This document shows positions 43,030 through 51,529 of a stretch of 51,529 bases of DNA, one piece after another. The position numbers and the translations under genes were made by a program. A model generated the notes under the pieces. That model saw nothing but the letters and a program-made list of their open reading frames with translations, did no database searches and had not been told where the DNA came from. Position 1 is the stretch's first letter. Each line of letters opens with the position of its first letter. Source of the DNA: Acidimicrobiia bacterium (GTDB lineage: Bacteria; Actinomycetota; Acidimicrobiia; Spongiisociales; UBA5794); assembly GCA_024762335.1 (NCBI GenBank), contig JANTHO010000011.1:1-51529 (forward strand), given 5' to 3'.

Positions 43030-43731
43030 TCAGTGGGGGAGGAAGTCGTCGAGCCAGGCGTCGAAGACGGCCTGTGCCGTCGCCTCCGCCTCGGCCTCCG
43101 CCGCGGCGAAGATCGCTCCGAGCTCGTCCGGATCAGTCCCGGCCCGGAAGGCGAGTTCGCGAGCGCTGTCGTGGCCGAACCACATCGAGAGGAGCGCCGG
43201 AGTGACCTCCGGATGGGGCTGGATCCCGACGGCCGACCCGAACCGGAACGCCTGGAGGAACCCGCCGCCGGTCGCCAAGAGTTCGGCTCCCGGGGGCAGA
43301 TCGAACGTGTCCTGATGGAACCGGATGACCCTCCGCCCCTCCATGGCTGCGACGACGGGGACCGACCGGCCGGCCGCCGTCAGATCGATTGGTTCGAACA
43401 CGACTTCGGCTGATCCGGCGAGATAGGCACTCCCCCCGAGTGCGTCGGCGAGCAACTGGCAACCGAGACAGATCCCGAGCACCGGCACACCGGTTTCCGC
43501 ACAGGCACGGAGGAAGCGCTTCTCATCGGCAAGGAACGGGAAGCTCTCCTCGTCGTATGCCCCCATCGCTCCGCCGAGGACCGCGACACCGGACACGTCT
43601 TGGGGAAGCGGCAGCGGATCGCCGGCATCGAGCCGCACGGTCTGCCACGACCATCCCCGGCGATCCAGCGCATCGCCGAGATATCCGGCAGGCGCGTCCG
43701 GCTCGTTGCGAAGGACGACGATCGGTTTCAC
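43030..43731 (-). CDS. Class I glutamine amidotransferase-like protein (GuaA-type)
   Basis: A 233-residue protein. The nucleophile motif is VLGICLGCQLLADALGGSAY (Cys in G-x-C-x-G), and the His/Glu pair is in GIQPHPEVTPALLSMWF. This is the GMP-synthase-like single-domain amidotransferase family, which releases ammonia from glutamine or acts on gamma-glutamyl compounds; the substrate is unknown. The GTG at 43731-43729 overlaps the acyl-CoA synthetase stop by four bases, so the two are co-translated. Its stop is directly followed by the palindromic element. Confidence 0.8.
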   Translation of the reverse strand: MKPIVVLRNEPDAPAGYLGDALDRRGWSWQTVRLDAGDPLPLPQDVSGVAVLGGAMGAYDEESFPFLADEKRFLRACAETGVPVLGICLGCQLLADALGGSAYLAGSAEVVFEPIDLTAAGRSVPVVAAMEGRRVIRFHQDTFDLPPGAELLATGGGFLQAFRFGSAVGIQPHPEVTPALLSMWFGHDSARELAFRAGTDPDELGAIFAAAEAEAEATAQAVFDAWLDDFLPH

Positions 43732-45556
43732 CGGTATCGCTCCCGCAGGGCACGTCGCATCACCTTCGCAGAAGCCGTTCGCGGCAACTCTGAGATGACC
43801 ACCACGTCCTCGATTCGGAACAGCGGATTCAACTCCGACCGGATCGCCTTCTGCATCTCCTCCTTCCACCGTCCGGTGTCCGGCGGAACACCCGCCATGG
43901 GAACGCAGTACACAACCAGGCGACTCGGCCCCCCACCGGCCGGGGGAACGGCGACGGCGGCCACCTCAGACACGCCCTCGACGCCTCCGATCACACGCTC
44001 GAGCTCGGCGGAGGAGACCTTGATCCCACCGAGGTTCATCGTGTCGTCGACCCGTCCGAGTGCCCGGTAGCGCCCTCCGGGCAGTCGTTCCATGTGATCG
44101 CCGTGGCGTCGGAGCGGAACGTCGCTCTTCGGGACACCTTCGTAGTAGACGGTGTCGTGGTCGCGGTTCAGGAGTTCCTTGGACAGACCGATCGATGGCG
44201 GTACGACGAATACCTCCCCCTCGTCGGTCCGGTTGCCGTCTTCGTCAAGTAGCCGGATGTCCAGCCCGAGTGTGGGTGTGGTGAACGTGGCGGGTATCGC
44301 GTCGTCGAGAACAGTCCCGATGATGTAGCCGCCGCCGATCTCAGTCCCCCCGCAGTACTCGATGACGGGAGCGTGCCCCACGGTCCTCATCAGCCAGGCA
44401 TAGTCATCTGGTACCGAGGCCTCGCCGGAGGACGACATGACCCGGACCGTCGGCCAGTCGTCGGTGTCGAGTACACCGGCGGATCTCCATGCGGCGACGA
44501 TCGACGGAACGAAGCCGAGAATCGTGACACCGGCGTCGCGGACGAAGTCGACGAAACCCCTCGTCGTCGGAACGTCGTCGTAGAGCGCCATCGCGGCACC
44601 GTTGATCAGCGAGGTATAGATGAGCCAGGGACCGAGCATCCAACCGAGATTCGTCGGCCATGCGACGACGTCGTCCGGATGAATGTCGTGATGGAAGTGG
44701 CCGTCCATGGCGCACTTGATGGGTGTCAAATGGGTCCAGGGGATGCCCTTCGGTTCACCGGTCGTTCCCGAGGAGAAGAGGATGTTCATGTGGGCATCGG
44801 GTTCGACGGGGACCGCCGAGAATGGCTCATCGGCGCCCGGGAAGCCTTCCCAGGCGACGTCGCCGTCACGCAGCGGAATACCGGCCCCCGTCTCCACGAC
44901 GACGCATCGTTCGGCGCCCGCCTCGACGACCTTCATATACATGGGGTGCGTTCGCCCGGCCCGGTGAAATACATCCTGAGTCACCACGAGCACGGGTTCG
45001 GTCATCTCGAACCGTCGGGCGATCTCGTGGGGTGCGAATGAATCGGCGATCGAAACCACGGCCGCGCCGGTTTCAACGATCCCGAGGTACGCGATCACCG
45101 ATTCGACGGTCATCGGCATGGCGATCGCCACCCGATCGCCGATCCCGATGCCCCGGTCAGCAAGACCGTGGGCGAAACGATCGACGCGGCGTCGCAGTTC
45201 GCCGTACGTCACCGTCCGGTTCTTCCCGTCGCGGCGGTGGATGACGGCGACCCGATCCTCCGAAGCCGTGAAACACGACTCCACGATGTTCATCCGGGCT
45301 CCCGGGCACCAGGCGGGTTCGATCGCGGTCCCGGCGAAGGCGGAAACCGGTGGCTCGGAGAACACGATGCCGAGACGCTCACACACCATCTGCCAGAACT
45401 CCGGCCGAGACTCGACCGACCAGCGGAATAGGTCCTCATACGAGGCGAATCCGCCCTCGTTCATGACGGCGGTCAGGTTCGCGTGCTCAATCACCCGCTC
45501 GTCGGGCCGCCACGTGATTGATTCTGCTCCGAACATGGTCGTCGAGATTACTCCCA
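43728..45556 (-). CDS. Acyl-CoA synthetase, acetate-CoA-ligase-like (AMP-forming)
   Basis: A 609-residue adenylating enzyme. An ACS-type N-terminal domain (YEDLFRWSVESRPEFWQMV) comes first. The P-loop is ILFSSGTTGEPKGIPWTH, followed by PTNLGWMLGPWLIY, the adenylate motif EYCGGTEIGGGY, GRVDDTMNLGGIKVSSAELERV and the C-terminal catalytic-lysine region LPRTASAKVMRRALRERYR. It should activate a carboxylic acid via AMP to a CoA thioester; the pattern of the C-terminal region resembles plant AAE17/18-type proteins more than acetyl-CoA synthetase itself. Start ATG at 45556 or 45536; both lack a ribosome site. Confidence 0.82.
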
Positions 45557-45614
45557 TCCCGTGAGCGCGTTCCGTAGAGTGATGGATGCAGTGATCCCAC
45601 TTGAAAGGGGGACT

Positions 45615-46190
45615 ATGTCGAAACGCTTCCGAACGGGCACGGCGACCACGCTCACGGTCCTGATGCTCGGGACGATCCTGGCGCTCCTTCTCGCCGCACC
45701 GGCCGGTGCCGAAGTGACACGGGGCACGTGTGTCGGCACGGCCGATTTCCCATCGAAGACGTCGGATAAGACCCTCGACGCTGAACGACCCCGATCGGAC
45801 GTCTTCCTCGTGCCGAAGCAGGAAACCGTCGCGTACGTGGGAGCGCTCGCTCCCGATGCTCAACCGTTCGACAGTCCGGTTGCCTTCGAGGGTGGTCTCA
45901 CCCTGCAGCTGCCCCGAACGAGCTGGCAGGTCGTGAGCTGGGGCGGCGAGTCGACTCAGGTCATGGCCGACGGCACGTACACGTACGACATACCGAGCTG
46001 GGTTCCTGCCGGTACGGGCGAATTCCAACTCACCGGCACGCATCGTCAGGGCGACATCGACTGTGAGGTCGTCGTGACCGTCCAGCTCGACGGCGAACCC
46101 GGCCCTGCGGCACTCATCGCAGCAGCGGGCACGGTCGTGTTCGGAGCGGGTGTCCTCGCTGCCGGATCCAAGAAGGGGGTGGCATCGTGA
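45615..46190 (+). CDS. Secreted or membrane-anchored protein of unknown function
   Basis: A 191-residue protein. The N terminus MSKRFRTGTATTLTVLMLGTILALLLAAPAGA is a signal peptide. The middle is a hydrophilic domain with a possible disulphide (TRGTCVGTAD ... GDIDCEVVV). The C terminus is a hydrophobic stretch then Lys-Lys (LIAAAGTVVFGAGVLAAGSKKG), the layout of a protein held in the membrane after secretion, without a sortase motif. ATG at 45615 has GAAAGGGGGA before it. It overlaps the next gene by four bases. Confidence 0.6.
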   Translation: MSKRFRTGTATTLTVLMLGTILALLLAAPAGAEVTRGTCVGTADFPSKTSDKTLDAERPRSDVFLVPKQETVAYVGALAPDAQPFDSPVAFEGGLTLQLPRTSWQVVSWGGESTQVMADGTYTYDIPSWVPAGTGEFQLTGTHRQGDIDCEVVVTVQLDGEPGPAALIAAAGTVVFGAGVLAAGSKKGVAS

Positions 46191-46447
46191 AGGGGCGTCC
46201 GATCCTGGGAGTGATCACCGGTTTCCTCTTCGGCCTGTTCCTCGGAGTGACACTGTTCCTCTACGGCGTGATTCCCCTCAGCAGCGACTGGCTGTGGATC
46301 CTTCCCCTCCTCGGCATCCTTCTCGGTCTGATCATGGCCGCGTGGGCACCGTTCGGAAAGGGACCCGGGCCCGCCCCGGCCCCCGTAGCCACATCGGCCG
46401 CCACCGCGACCGCACCTGAGAGCGACGACACTTCCAACGCTGAATAG
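46187..46447 (+). CDS. Small two-helix membrane protein
   Basis: An 86-residue protein with two transmembrane helices (residues about 8-30 and 35-55) and a Pro/Ala/Thr-rich, acidic C-terminal tail. The GTG start overlaps the upstream stop by four bases (GTGA), so it is translated with the secreted protein before it. Function unknown. Confidence 0.6.
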   Translation: MKGRPILGVITGFLFGLFLGVTLFLYGVIPLSSDWLWILPLLGILLGLIMAAWAPFGKGPGPAPAPVATSAATATAPESDDTSNAE

Positions 46448-46473
46448 CCGCACACCGGCGGGAGACGGGCACA

Positions 46474-47904
46474 ATGGCATCGATGCAACGCGCCCGTTCC
46501 CGCTGGTGGGGTAACCAGACTCACGTCGTCTACACGATCGTCGTGTTCGTCGTGCTGGCATCGCTCGACAACGCCGCGCTGGCGATGATCCCTTCGATGG
46601 TCCTGCCGATCTCCGACGCGCTCGACACGTCGTCGGGAGCGATCGGGGCGCTCACGGGTGCAACGATCTTCGTCACGGCGCTCACCGCCGTCGCCTGGGG
46701 GTACGCAGGCGACTCGCGGACCCGCAAGCCGCTGCTCTTCTGGGGCACGATCATCTGGGCGGGCGGTTCCCTGGTCTCTGCAACGGCGACGACCTTCTGG
46801 GCGCTCGCGGCGTGGCAGATGCTTGTGGCCGTTGGTCTCGGATCGATCGCGTCGGTGGGCTTCTCGGTGATTTCGGATTTCGTCGGCCCTCGCAGGCGCG
46901 GTCTTGCGATGAGCTTCTGGGGTCTGTCGCAGGGGGTCGGTGTACTCGTCGGAGGCCTTCTCGCTTCCCAGCTGGGGGCGACGAACTTTCGCATTCCGCT
47001 CGTCGTGATCGCAGGAGCGGGCTTCGCCTTCGCGCTGCTCTACCTCACGACCTATGAAGCCCCAAGGGGCTTTCGCGAACCGCAGCTCGCCGAGATGTAC
47101 GCAGCAGGCGGGGACTACGAGTACCGCATCGATCGATCGCAGCTCCCCGTGCTGTTCCGTAGACGAACGAATCTGTGGCTGATCCTCCAGGGTTTGACGG
47201 CGCAGGTGGCGTATGGGTCGCTCATCTGGGTCCCGTTGTTGTACCAGCAGAAGGTGATCGCTGAGGGGTACAGCGACGCGACGGGAACCCGCGTCGGGGG
47301 GCTGTTCGCTGCGATCTTCACCGTCGGAGCCTTGTTCTCGATCCTCTTCGGACATCTCGGGGACCGCCTCCAACGGCGAACGCCCCGAGGTCGAGCGCTG
47401 CTCAGCGCAGCCGGCATCCTTGGAGCGATCCCCGTCTTCCTGGTCTTCTTCTGGGTCCCGCTCAGAGGCCTCGACGTCACCGACGGCGCGGGCACCATAG
47501 AGTTGGCCGGTGAAGTCCTCCGCAGCGTCCTAACCAACCCCTGGGCGGCTCTGTCGTTCCTCACGGCAGTCGTCGCCATTGCCCTCACCTCCGCCGACTC
47601 TCCGAACTGGTTCGCCCTGATCTCCGACGTGAACCTCCCCGAACACCGCGGCACCGTGTTCGGTCTTGGAAACTTCGTCAACGGAATCGGACGATCGGCG
47701 GGAACGATGCTCACCGCAGCAGCGGCCACGGCGATTGAACGCTCGGTGCCGCCGCCCTTCAACTGGGCGCTCGGTTTGTCGGTGTTCCAGTTCTTCTTCC
47801 TGCCGACCGGGTGGTGCTACTGGAAGGCGTCGACGACATGCCCGGCCGACATCGCGGAGGTGGCCGAGACGCTCACCGAACGGGCGGAGCGTGCGGTCCC
47901 GTAG
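46474..47904 (+). CDS. Major facilitator superfamily transporter
   Basis: A 476-residue protein with about 12 transmembrane helices. The MFS loop 2-3 signature appears as WGYAGDSRTRKPLLFWG and a second one as GHLGDRLQRRTPRGRALLS after helix 8. A long cytoplasmic loop (about residues 195-225) contains EMYAAGGDYEYRIDRSQLP. The family transports small molecules in exchange for protons; nothing indicates the substrate. ATG at 46474, 26 bases after the small membrane gene, so possibly one operon. Confidence 0.85.
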   Translation: MASMQRARSRWWGNQTHVVYTIVVFVVLASLDNAALAMIPSMVLPISDALDTSSGAIGALTGATIFVTALTAVAWGYAGDSRTRKPLLFWGTIIWAGGSLVSATATTFWALAAWQMLVAVGLGSIASVGFSVISDFVGPRRRGLAMSFWGLSQGVGVLVGGLLASQLGATNFRIPLVVIAGAGFAFALLYLTTYEAPRGFREPQLAEMYAAGGDYEYRIDRSQLPVLFRRRTNLWLILQGLTAQVAYGSLIWVPLLYQQKVIAEGYSDATGTRVGGLFAAIFTVGALFSILFGHLGDRLQRRTPRGRALLSAAGILGAIPVFLVFFWVPLRGLDVTDGAGTIELAGEVLRSVLTNPWAALSFLTAVVAIALTSADSPNWFALISDVNLPEHRGTVFGLGNFVNGIGRSAGTMLTAAAATAIERSVPPPFNWALGLSVFQFFFLPTGWCYWKASTTCPADIAEVAETLTERAERAVP

Positions 47905-48054
47905 GCGTACACGGCGCTTCGCGAAAACAATCGGATCTTCCGCGAAAACCTCCCACCGATCTGGCTTGTCCTTGCTCCTGAAGTGTTCTAGAAATACGAA
48001 TCGGCCCCGAATTGCGGCCTTTCAGAGCGGTTTTGCAGCCCTCCGACATGGTGT

Positions 48055-48083
48055 TTGACGAACGGCATCGGTGTAATTACACT
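48055..48083 (+). promoter_or_regulatory. Putative nrdJ promoter
   Basis: TTGACG (48055-48060), a 17-base spacer and TACACT (48078-48083) form a near-consensus sigma-70 promoter. The -10 overlaps the perfect palindrome GTGTAATTACAC (48071-48082). The predicted transcription start is near 48090, directly before the NrdR boxes. The upstream part of the gap (47905-48054) holds no recognised element. Confidence 0.6.
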
Positions 48084-48092
48084 CATGCAACC

Positions 48093-48140
48093 GCGCTACA
48101 TATGGGGGGTTCGACACTTCCCAACCCCAATATGTAGTGG
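48093..48140. promoter_or_regulatory. Pair of NrdR-box-like sites upstream of nrdJ
   Basis: Two 16-mers resemble the NrdR box (ACACTATATATAGTGT-type): 48093-48108 (core CTACATAT-x-G) and 48125-48140 (core AATATGTAGTGG). Ten or more positions match in each. Their centres are 32 bp apart, three helical turns, which is the spacing of known NrdR box pairs. They would let NrdR repress the ribonucleotide reductase when dATP is high. nrdR is not in the window. Confidence 0.6.
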
Positions 48141-48153
48141 GTGTGGGCAAATT

Positions 48154-48162
48154 TGTGGATAA
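48154..48162. promoter_or_regulatory. Perfect DnaA box upstream of nrdJ
   Basis: TGTGGATAA (reverse complement TTATCCACA) lies in TTTGTGGATAAG, 36 bases before the nrdJ ATG. It is an exact match to the E. coli DnaA box. DnaA regulates nrd genes in some bacteria; whether it does so here is inference. Confidence 0.5.
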
Positions 48163-48197
48163 GAGATTCCGGCTGTTTCGCCGGCTGAGGAGGAACG

Positions 48198-51100
48198 ATG
48201 ACCGAAGGACTCACGATCGATCGGCGGTTCACGACCGCCGGGGTAGATCCGTTCTCCACCGTGGAGTGGGTCCGACGGGATTCACGCATCATCAACCCGG
48301 ACGGGTCGATCGTTTTCGAGATGGAGGACGCCGAGGTCCCCGCCTCGTGGTCCCAGGTTGCAGCCGACATCATGGTGTCGAAGTATTTCAGGAAGGCCGG
48401 TGTCCCCCAGAAGGACGCCGAGGGCCGTCCCCTCCTCGACGAGGACGGCGAACCGGTTCTCGGGCCGGAGCGGTCGGTCCGCCAGGTCGTCGATCGCCTC
48501 GCCGCCACCTGGCGGTGGTGGGGTGAAGAGAACGGCTACTTCGCATCGTCCGATGACGCGCAAGCCTTCGAAGACGAACTCGTCTACATGCTCATCCACC
48601 AGATGGCCGCACCGAACTCCCCCCAGTGGTTCAACACCGGCCTCAACCATCGCTACGGCATCACGGGCGTCGCACAGGGATTCTGGTACGTCGACCCCGA
48701 GACCGGCGAGAACGTTGAGTCACCCGACTCCTACAGCCGGCCCGCACCGCACGCCTGCTTCATCATGAGCGTCGACGACGACCTCGTGAACCCCGGCGGC
48801 ATCATGGACCTCTGGGTCCGGGAAGCACGCCTCTTCAAGATGGGAGCGGGCGCAGGAGCCAACTATTCGAAAATCCGCGGCGAGGGTGAGCCGCTCTCCG
48901 GCGGTGGGAAGTCCTCCGGTTTGATGAGTTTCCTCAAGGTCGGTGATCGCGCCGCCGGTGCGATCAAGTCGGGCGGTACGACCCGCAGGGCCGCCAAGAT
49001 GGTCATCGTCGACATCGATCATCCGGACGTCGAGACCTTCATCGCATGGAAGGCGAAGGAAGAGGACAAGGTCCGGGCGCTCGTGGCGGCCGGCTACTCC
49101 TCCGACTTCAACGGCGAGGCCTACGCAACGGTGTCCGGGCAGAACTCGAACAACTCGGTGCGATTGACGAACGACTTCGTCCAAGCCGTCCTCGACGACG
49201 CCGACTGGGATCTGACGAGCAGAACCGACGGAAGCCCCGTCAAGACCGTCAAGGCACGAGACCTCTGGCATCAGATCGCGGAAGCCGCATGGGCGAGCGC
49301 CGACCCCGGTGTCCAGTTCCACACCACCGTCAACGAGTGGCATACCTCCCCCGCCGCCGGTGAGATCCGCGCTTCGAACCCGTGTTCCGAGTACATGTTC
49401 CTCGACAACACGGCATGCAACCTGGCATCGCTCAACCTCGGACGGTTCTACGACGACAACCAGGGTGTCTTCGACCTCGACGCATACCGCCACGCCGTCC
49501 GCCTGTGGACGATCGTGCTCGAAATCTCCGTGACGATGGCCCAATTCCCCGCGAAGGAGATCGCTCAGGGCTCCTACGACTACCGGACCCTCGGCCTCGG
49601 GTACGCGAACCTCGGTTCGCTCCTGATGCGCATCGGTGTCCCGTACGACTCAGCAGAAGGACGGGCGATCGCCGGGTCCCTCACAGCCATCCTCACCGGA
49701 GACGCCTACGCGACCTCGGCCGAGATGGCCGGGGTTCTCGGGCCGTTCCCGAAGTTCCCGGAGAACCGCGACTCGATGCTCCGGGTCATGCGGAACCACC
49801 GCCGTGCGGCCTACAACGCAGATCAGAACGAGTATGAAGGTGTCAGCCACCTCGTCAGCGGCATCGACCCCGAGTTCGGACCGCCGGAGATGGTGGCCGA
49901 GGCCCGCGAGTCCTGGGATCGTGCGGTCGAACTCGGCGAACGATTCGGCTACCGCAACGCCCAGGCCACCGTGCTCGCACCGACGGGAACGATCGGTCTT
50001 CTCATGGATTGCGACACCACCGGTGTCGAACCCGATTTCGCCCTCGTGAAGTTCAAGAAGCTCGCAGGCGGCGGCTACTTCAAGATCGCCAACGGGTCGA
50101 TCGCTCCGGCGCTGAAGCGGCTCGGCTACAGCGACGACCGGGTCCAGCAGATCATCGACTACGTGATCGGAACGATGAGCATCCAGCGGGCGCCGCACAT
50201 CAACTCGGCGACCCTCATGACCAAGGGGTTCACCGCCGCCGACATCGACAAGATCGAAGCGGCACTCCCCGCCGTGTTCGAGATCGGCTTCGCGTTCAAC
50301 CAGTGGACGCTGGGTGAAGAGACGATGCAGCGACTCGGCTTCACGCCGGATCAGTACAACGGGCTCGGATTCTCGATGCTGCACGAGTTGGGGTTCACCG
50401 ACGAGCAGATTCGCGACGCCAACGACTACGTCTGCGGCCGGCAAACGATCGAAGGGGCGCCCGGTCTCCTCGATGAGCACCTCCCCGTGTTCGACACGGC
50501 AAACCGCAACGGACGCTACGGGCGTCGGTACATCCACCACACCGGCCACATCAAGATGATGGCAGCCGCCCAGCCGTTCATCTCGGGAGCCATCTCCAAG
50601 ACGATCAACATGCCCGGCGAGGTGGCCGTGGAAGATATCGAGGAGTCGTACCGGCTCTCGTGGGAGCTGGGGCTGAAGGCCATGGCCCTGTATCGCGATG
50701 GTTCCAAGGCGTCCCAGCCGCTGTCGTCCACATCCGACGATTCTGCGGGTGAGGACGAACCGGAGGAAGTGACCGAAGCCGTCACCAGGGAAGTCATGAT
50801 CCACGCCGGCATGTTCCATCCCGGTATGTCGCCAACCGAGGCCTACAGCGATCTTTCGAGGCCACGATTCTTGTTGCCGGCACGAAGGGTCGGGTTCACC
50901 CAGGAAGCCAGAGTCGGCGGCCACAAGGTGTTCCTCCGAACGGGTGAGTACGCCGACGGCACTCTCGGAGAGCTCTTCATCGACCTCGCAAAAGAGGGGG
51001 CCACCCTGCGCGGCGTTCTGAGCTGCTTCGCGATCGCCGTGTCGAAAGGCCTCCAGTACGGCGTTCCGCTCGAGGAGTTCGTCGACACGTTCACGTTCCA

Positions 51101-51529
51101 GACGTTCGAGCCGCGCGGTTTCGTCGAAGGCCATCCGAACATCAAGATGTCGAACTCGATCATCGACTACGTGTTCCGCGCCCTCGGTGTCGAGTATCTC
51201 GAGCGAGACGAACTGGTGCAGGTGCCGCCGGATCGTTCCGGCGAACTGCCGGAGCCGCCGAAGGGTCTCGCCGTCGAAGCGGGAACGCAACTCGACCTGA
51301 CGGATGCCGCCGCAGAGGCCGATATCGATGCGCAGGTCGCAGCAGCGAAATTCGTCGACGACGATGTCAGCTTCGCCCCGGAACCGGCGCCGACCCGCAC
51401 GACTGTTGCGGTCTCGGACGGACCGGGGACCGCTGCAGCGGTCGCCACAACGGCGGCGGAGGCGTCGCTCGGAGATCTGATGGGCGACGCTCCGGTCTGC
51501 GGATCGTGCGGTCACATGACCGTCCGCAG
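48198..51529 (+). CDS. nrdJ: Adenosylcobalamin-dependent (class II) ribonucleotide reductase, C terminus outside window
   Basis: 1110 codons lie in the window. It begins MTEGLTIDRRFTTAGVDPFSTVEWVRRDS and contains the active-site region ASNPCSEYMFLDNTACNLASLNL (Cys396) and LAPTGTIGLLMDCDTTGVEPDFALVKFK. A TSCPD domain spans about residues 885-995 (RFLLPARRVGFTQEARVGGHKVFLRTGEY). The window ends in the start of the C-terminal Cys motif (VCGSCGH). It makes deoxyribonucleotides with B12 as radical source and is oxygen-independent. It belongs to the long (about 1200-residue) NrdJ type. ATG at 48198 has AGGAGG four bases upstream. No cobalamin riboswitch was found; regulation seems to be by NrdR and perhaps DnaA. 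Confidence 0.93.
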   Translation, partial: MTEGLTIDRRFTTAGVDPFSTVEWVRRDSRIINPDGSIVFEMEDAEVPASWSQVAADIMVSKYFRKAGVPQKDAEGRPLLDEDGEPVLGPERSVRQVVDRLAATWRWWGEENGYFASSDDAQAFEDELVYMLIHQMAAPNSPQWFNTGLNHRYGITGVAQGFWYVDPETGENVESPDSYSRPAPHACFIMSVDDDLVNPGGIMDLWVREARLFKMGAGAGANYSKIRGEGEPLSGGGKSSGLMSFLKVGDRAAGAIKSGGTTRRAAKMVIVDIDHPDVETFIAWKAKEEDKVRALVAAGYSSDFNGEAYATVSGQNSNNSVRLTNDFVQAVLDDADWDLTSRTDGSPVKTVKARDLWHQIAEAAWASADPGVQFHTTVNEWHTSPAAGEIRASNPCSEYMFLDNTACNLASLNLGRFYDDNQGVFDLDAYRHAVRLWTIVLEISVTMAQFPAKEIAQGSYDYRTLGLGYANLGSLLMRIGVPYDSAEGRAIAGSLTAILTGDAYATSAEMAGVLGPFPKFPENRDSMLRVMRNHRRAAYNADQNEYEGVSHLVSGIDPEFGPPEMVAEARESWDRAVELGERFGYRNAQATVLAPTGTIGLLMDCDTTGVEPDFALVKFKKLAGGGYFKIANGSIAPALKRLGYSDDRVQQIIDYVIGTMSIQRAPHINSATLMTKGFTAADIDKIEAALPAVFEIGFAFNQWTLGEETMQRLGFTPDQYNGLGFSMLHELGFTDEQIRDANDYVCGRQTIEGAPGLLDEHLPVFDTANRNGRYGRRYIHHTGHIKMMAAAQPFISGAISKTINMPGEVAVEDIEESYRLSWELGLKAMALYRDGSKASQPLSSTSDDSAGEDEPEEVTEAVTREVMIHAGMFHPGMSPTEAYSDLSRPRFLLPARRVGFTQEARVGGHKVFLRTGEYADGTLGELFIDLAKEGATLRGVLSCFAIAVSKGLQYGVPLEEFVDTFTFQTFEPRGFVEGHPNIKMSNSIIDYVFRALGVEYLERDELVQVPPDRSGELPEPPKGLAVEAGTQLDLTDAAAEADIDAQVAAAKFVDDDVSFAPEPAPTRTTVAVSDGPGTAAAVATTAAEASLGDLMGDAPVCGSCGHMTVR

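Noticed and set aside
48105-48197. Cobalamin riboswitch before nrdJ
   Set aside because: No B12-box-like GCCACTG motif and too little leader for the fold; NrdR boxes are a better explanation.

Overview
The window is 51.5 kb of GC-rich, tightly packed DNA that reads as actinobacterial. The evidence is two NADH-quinone oxidoreductase (nuo) clusters, a Rex repressor, an RsiG-type cyclic-di-GMP anti-sigma protein, a geranylgeranyl/menaquinone reductase and a B12-dependent ribonucleotide reductase. Gene content and codon bias fit a deep-branching, probably uncultivated actinobacterium such as Acidimicrobiia. That placement is inference; no 16S or other marker is present. Both window edges cut a gene.

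Layout: 1-7406 (minus) is a nuo cluster in the order A-B-C-D-H-I-J-K-L-M, with no E, F or G and with M running off the left edge. 7580-12487 (plus) holds a phosphodiesterase-like enzyme and then an overlapping four-gene unit: a DUF5667-like membrane protein, a sigma factor, TadE and TadG. 12502-28724 (minus) is a complete 14-gene nuo cluster, nuoA to nuoN, ending in an overlapping membrane gene with a bactofilin-like beta-repeat region. 28856-32704 holds a DUF3054 protein, a MenJ-like reductase, a tail-anchored protein with four copies of an unrecognised helical module, and a chain of three tiny overlapping genes. 32930-36878 (minus) carries a cyclic-2,3-diphosphoglycerate-synthetase-like ATPase, Rex, a SAM hydrolase and an HMG-CoA-lyase-like enzyme. 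36994-41652 (plus) carries an unknown protein, a MoaD-like domain fused to a membrane domain, an M23 peptidase, an RsiG-like protein and an asparaginase. 41958-45556 (minus) carries a Clp1-family ATPase, an amidotransferase and an acyl-CoA synthetase. 45615-51529 (plus) carries two small membrane/secreted proteins, an MFS transporter and nrdJ, cut by the right edge.

How the genes fit together: the centre is respiratory. The full complex I would take NADH to menaquinone. The E/F/G-less complex would need another electron donor or would borrow the NADH module. The MenJ-like reductase would tailor the quinone tail, and Rex would sense the NADH/NAD+ balance, although no clear Rex operator was found. 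Other parts concern the envelope (TadE/G, beta-repeat protein, M23 peptidase), cyclic-di-GMP signalling (RsiG-like) and DNA precursor supply (nrdJ, with a well-placed NrdR-box pair and a DnaA box).

Most unusual items: a 14-unit heptanucleotide array inside the 3' end of the second nuoI; a 54-bp palindromic element present three times directly after stop codons; the MoaD-membrane fusion; the four-module tail-anchored protein, one module of which has foreign-looking codons; and the mini-gene operon with a repeated FGRPLR motif. No tRNA, rRNA, CRISPR array or insertion sequence was recognised.
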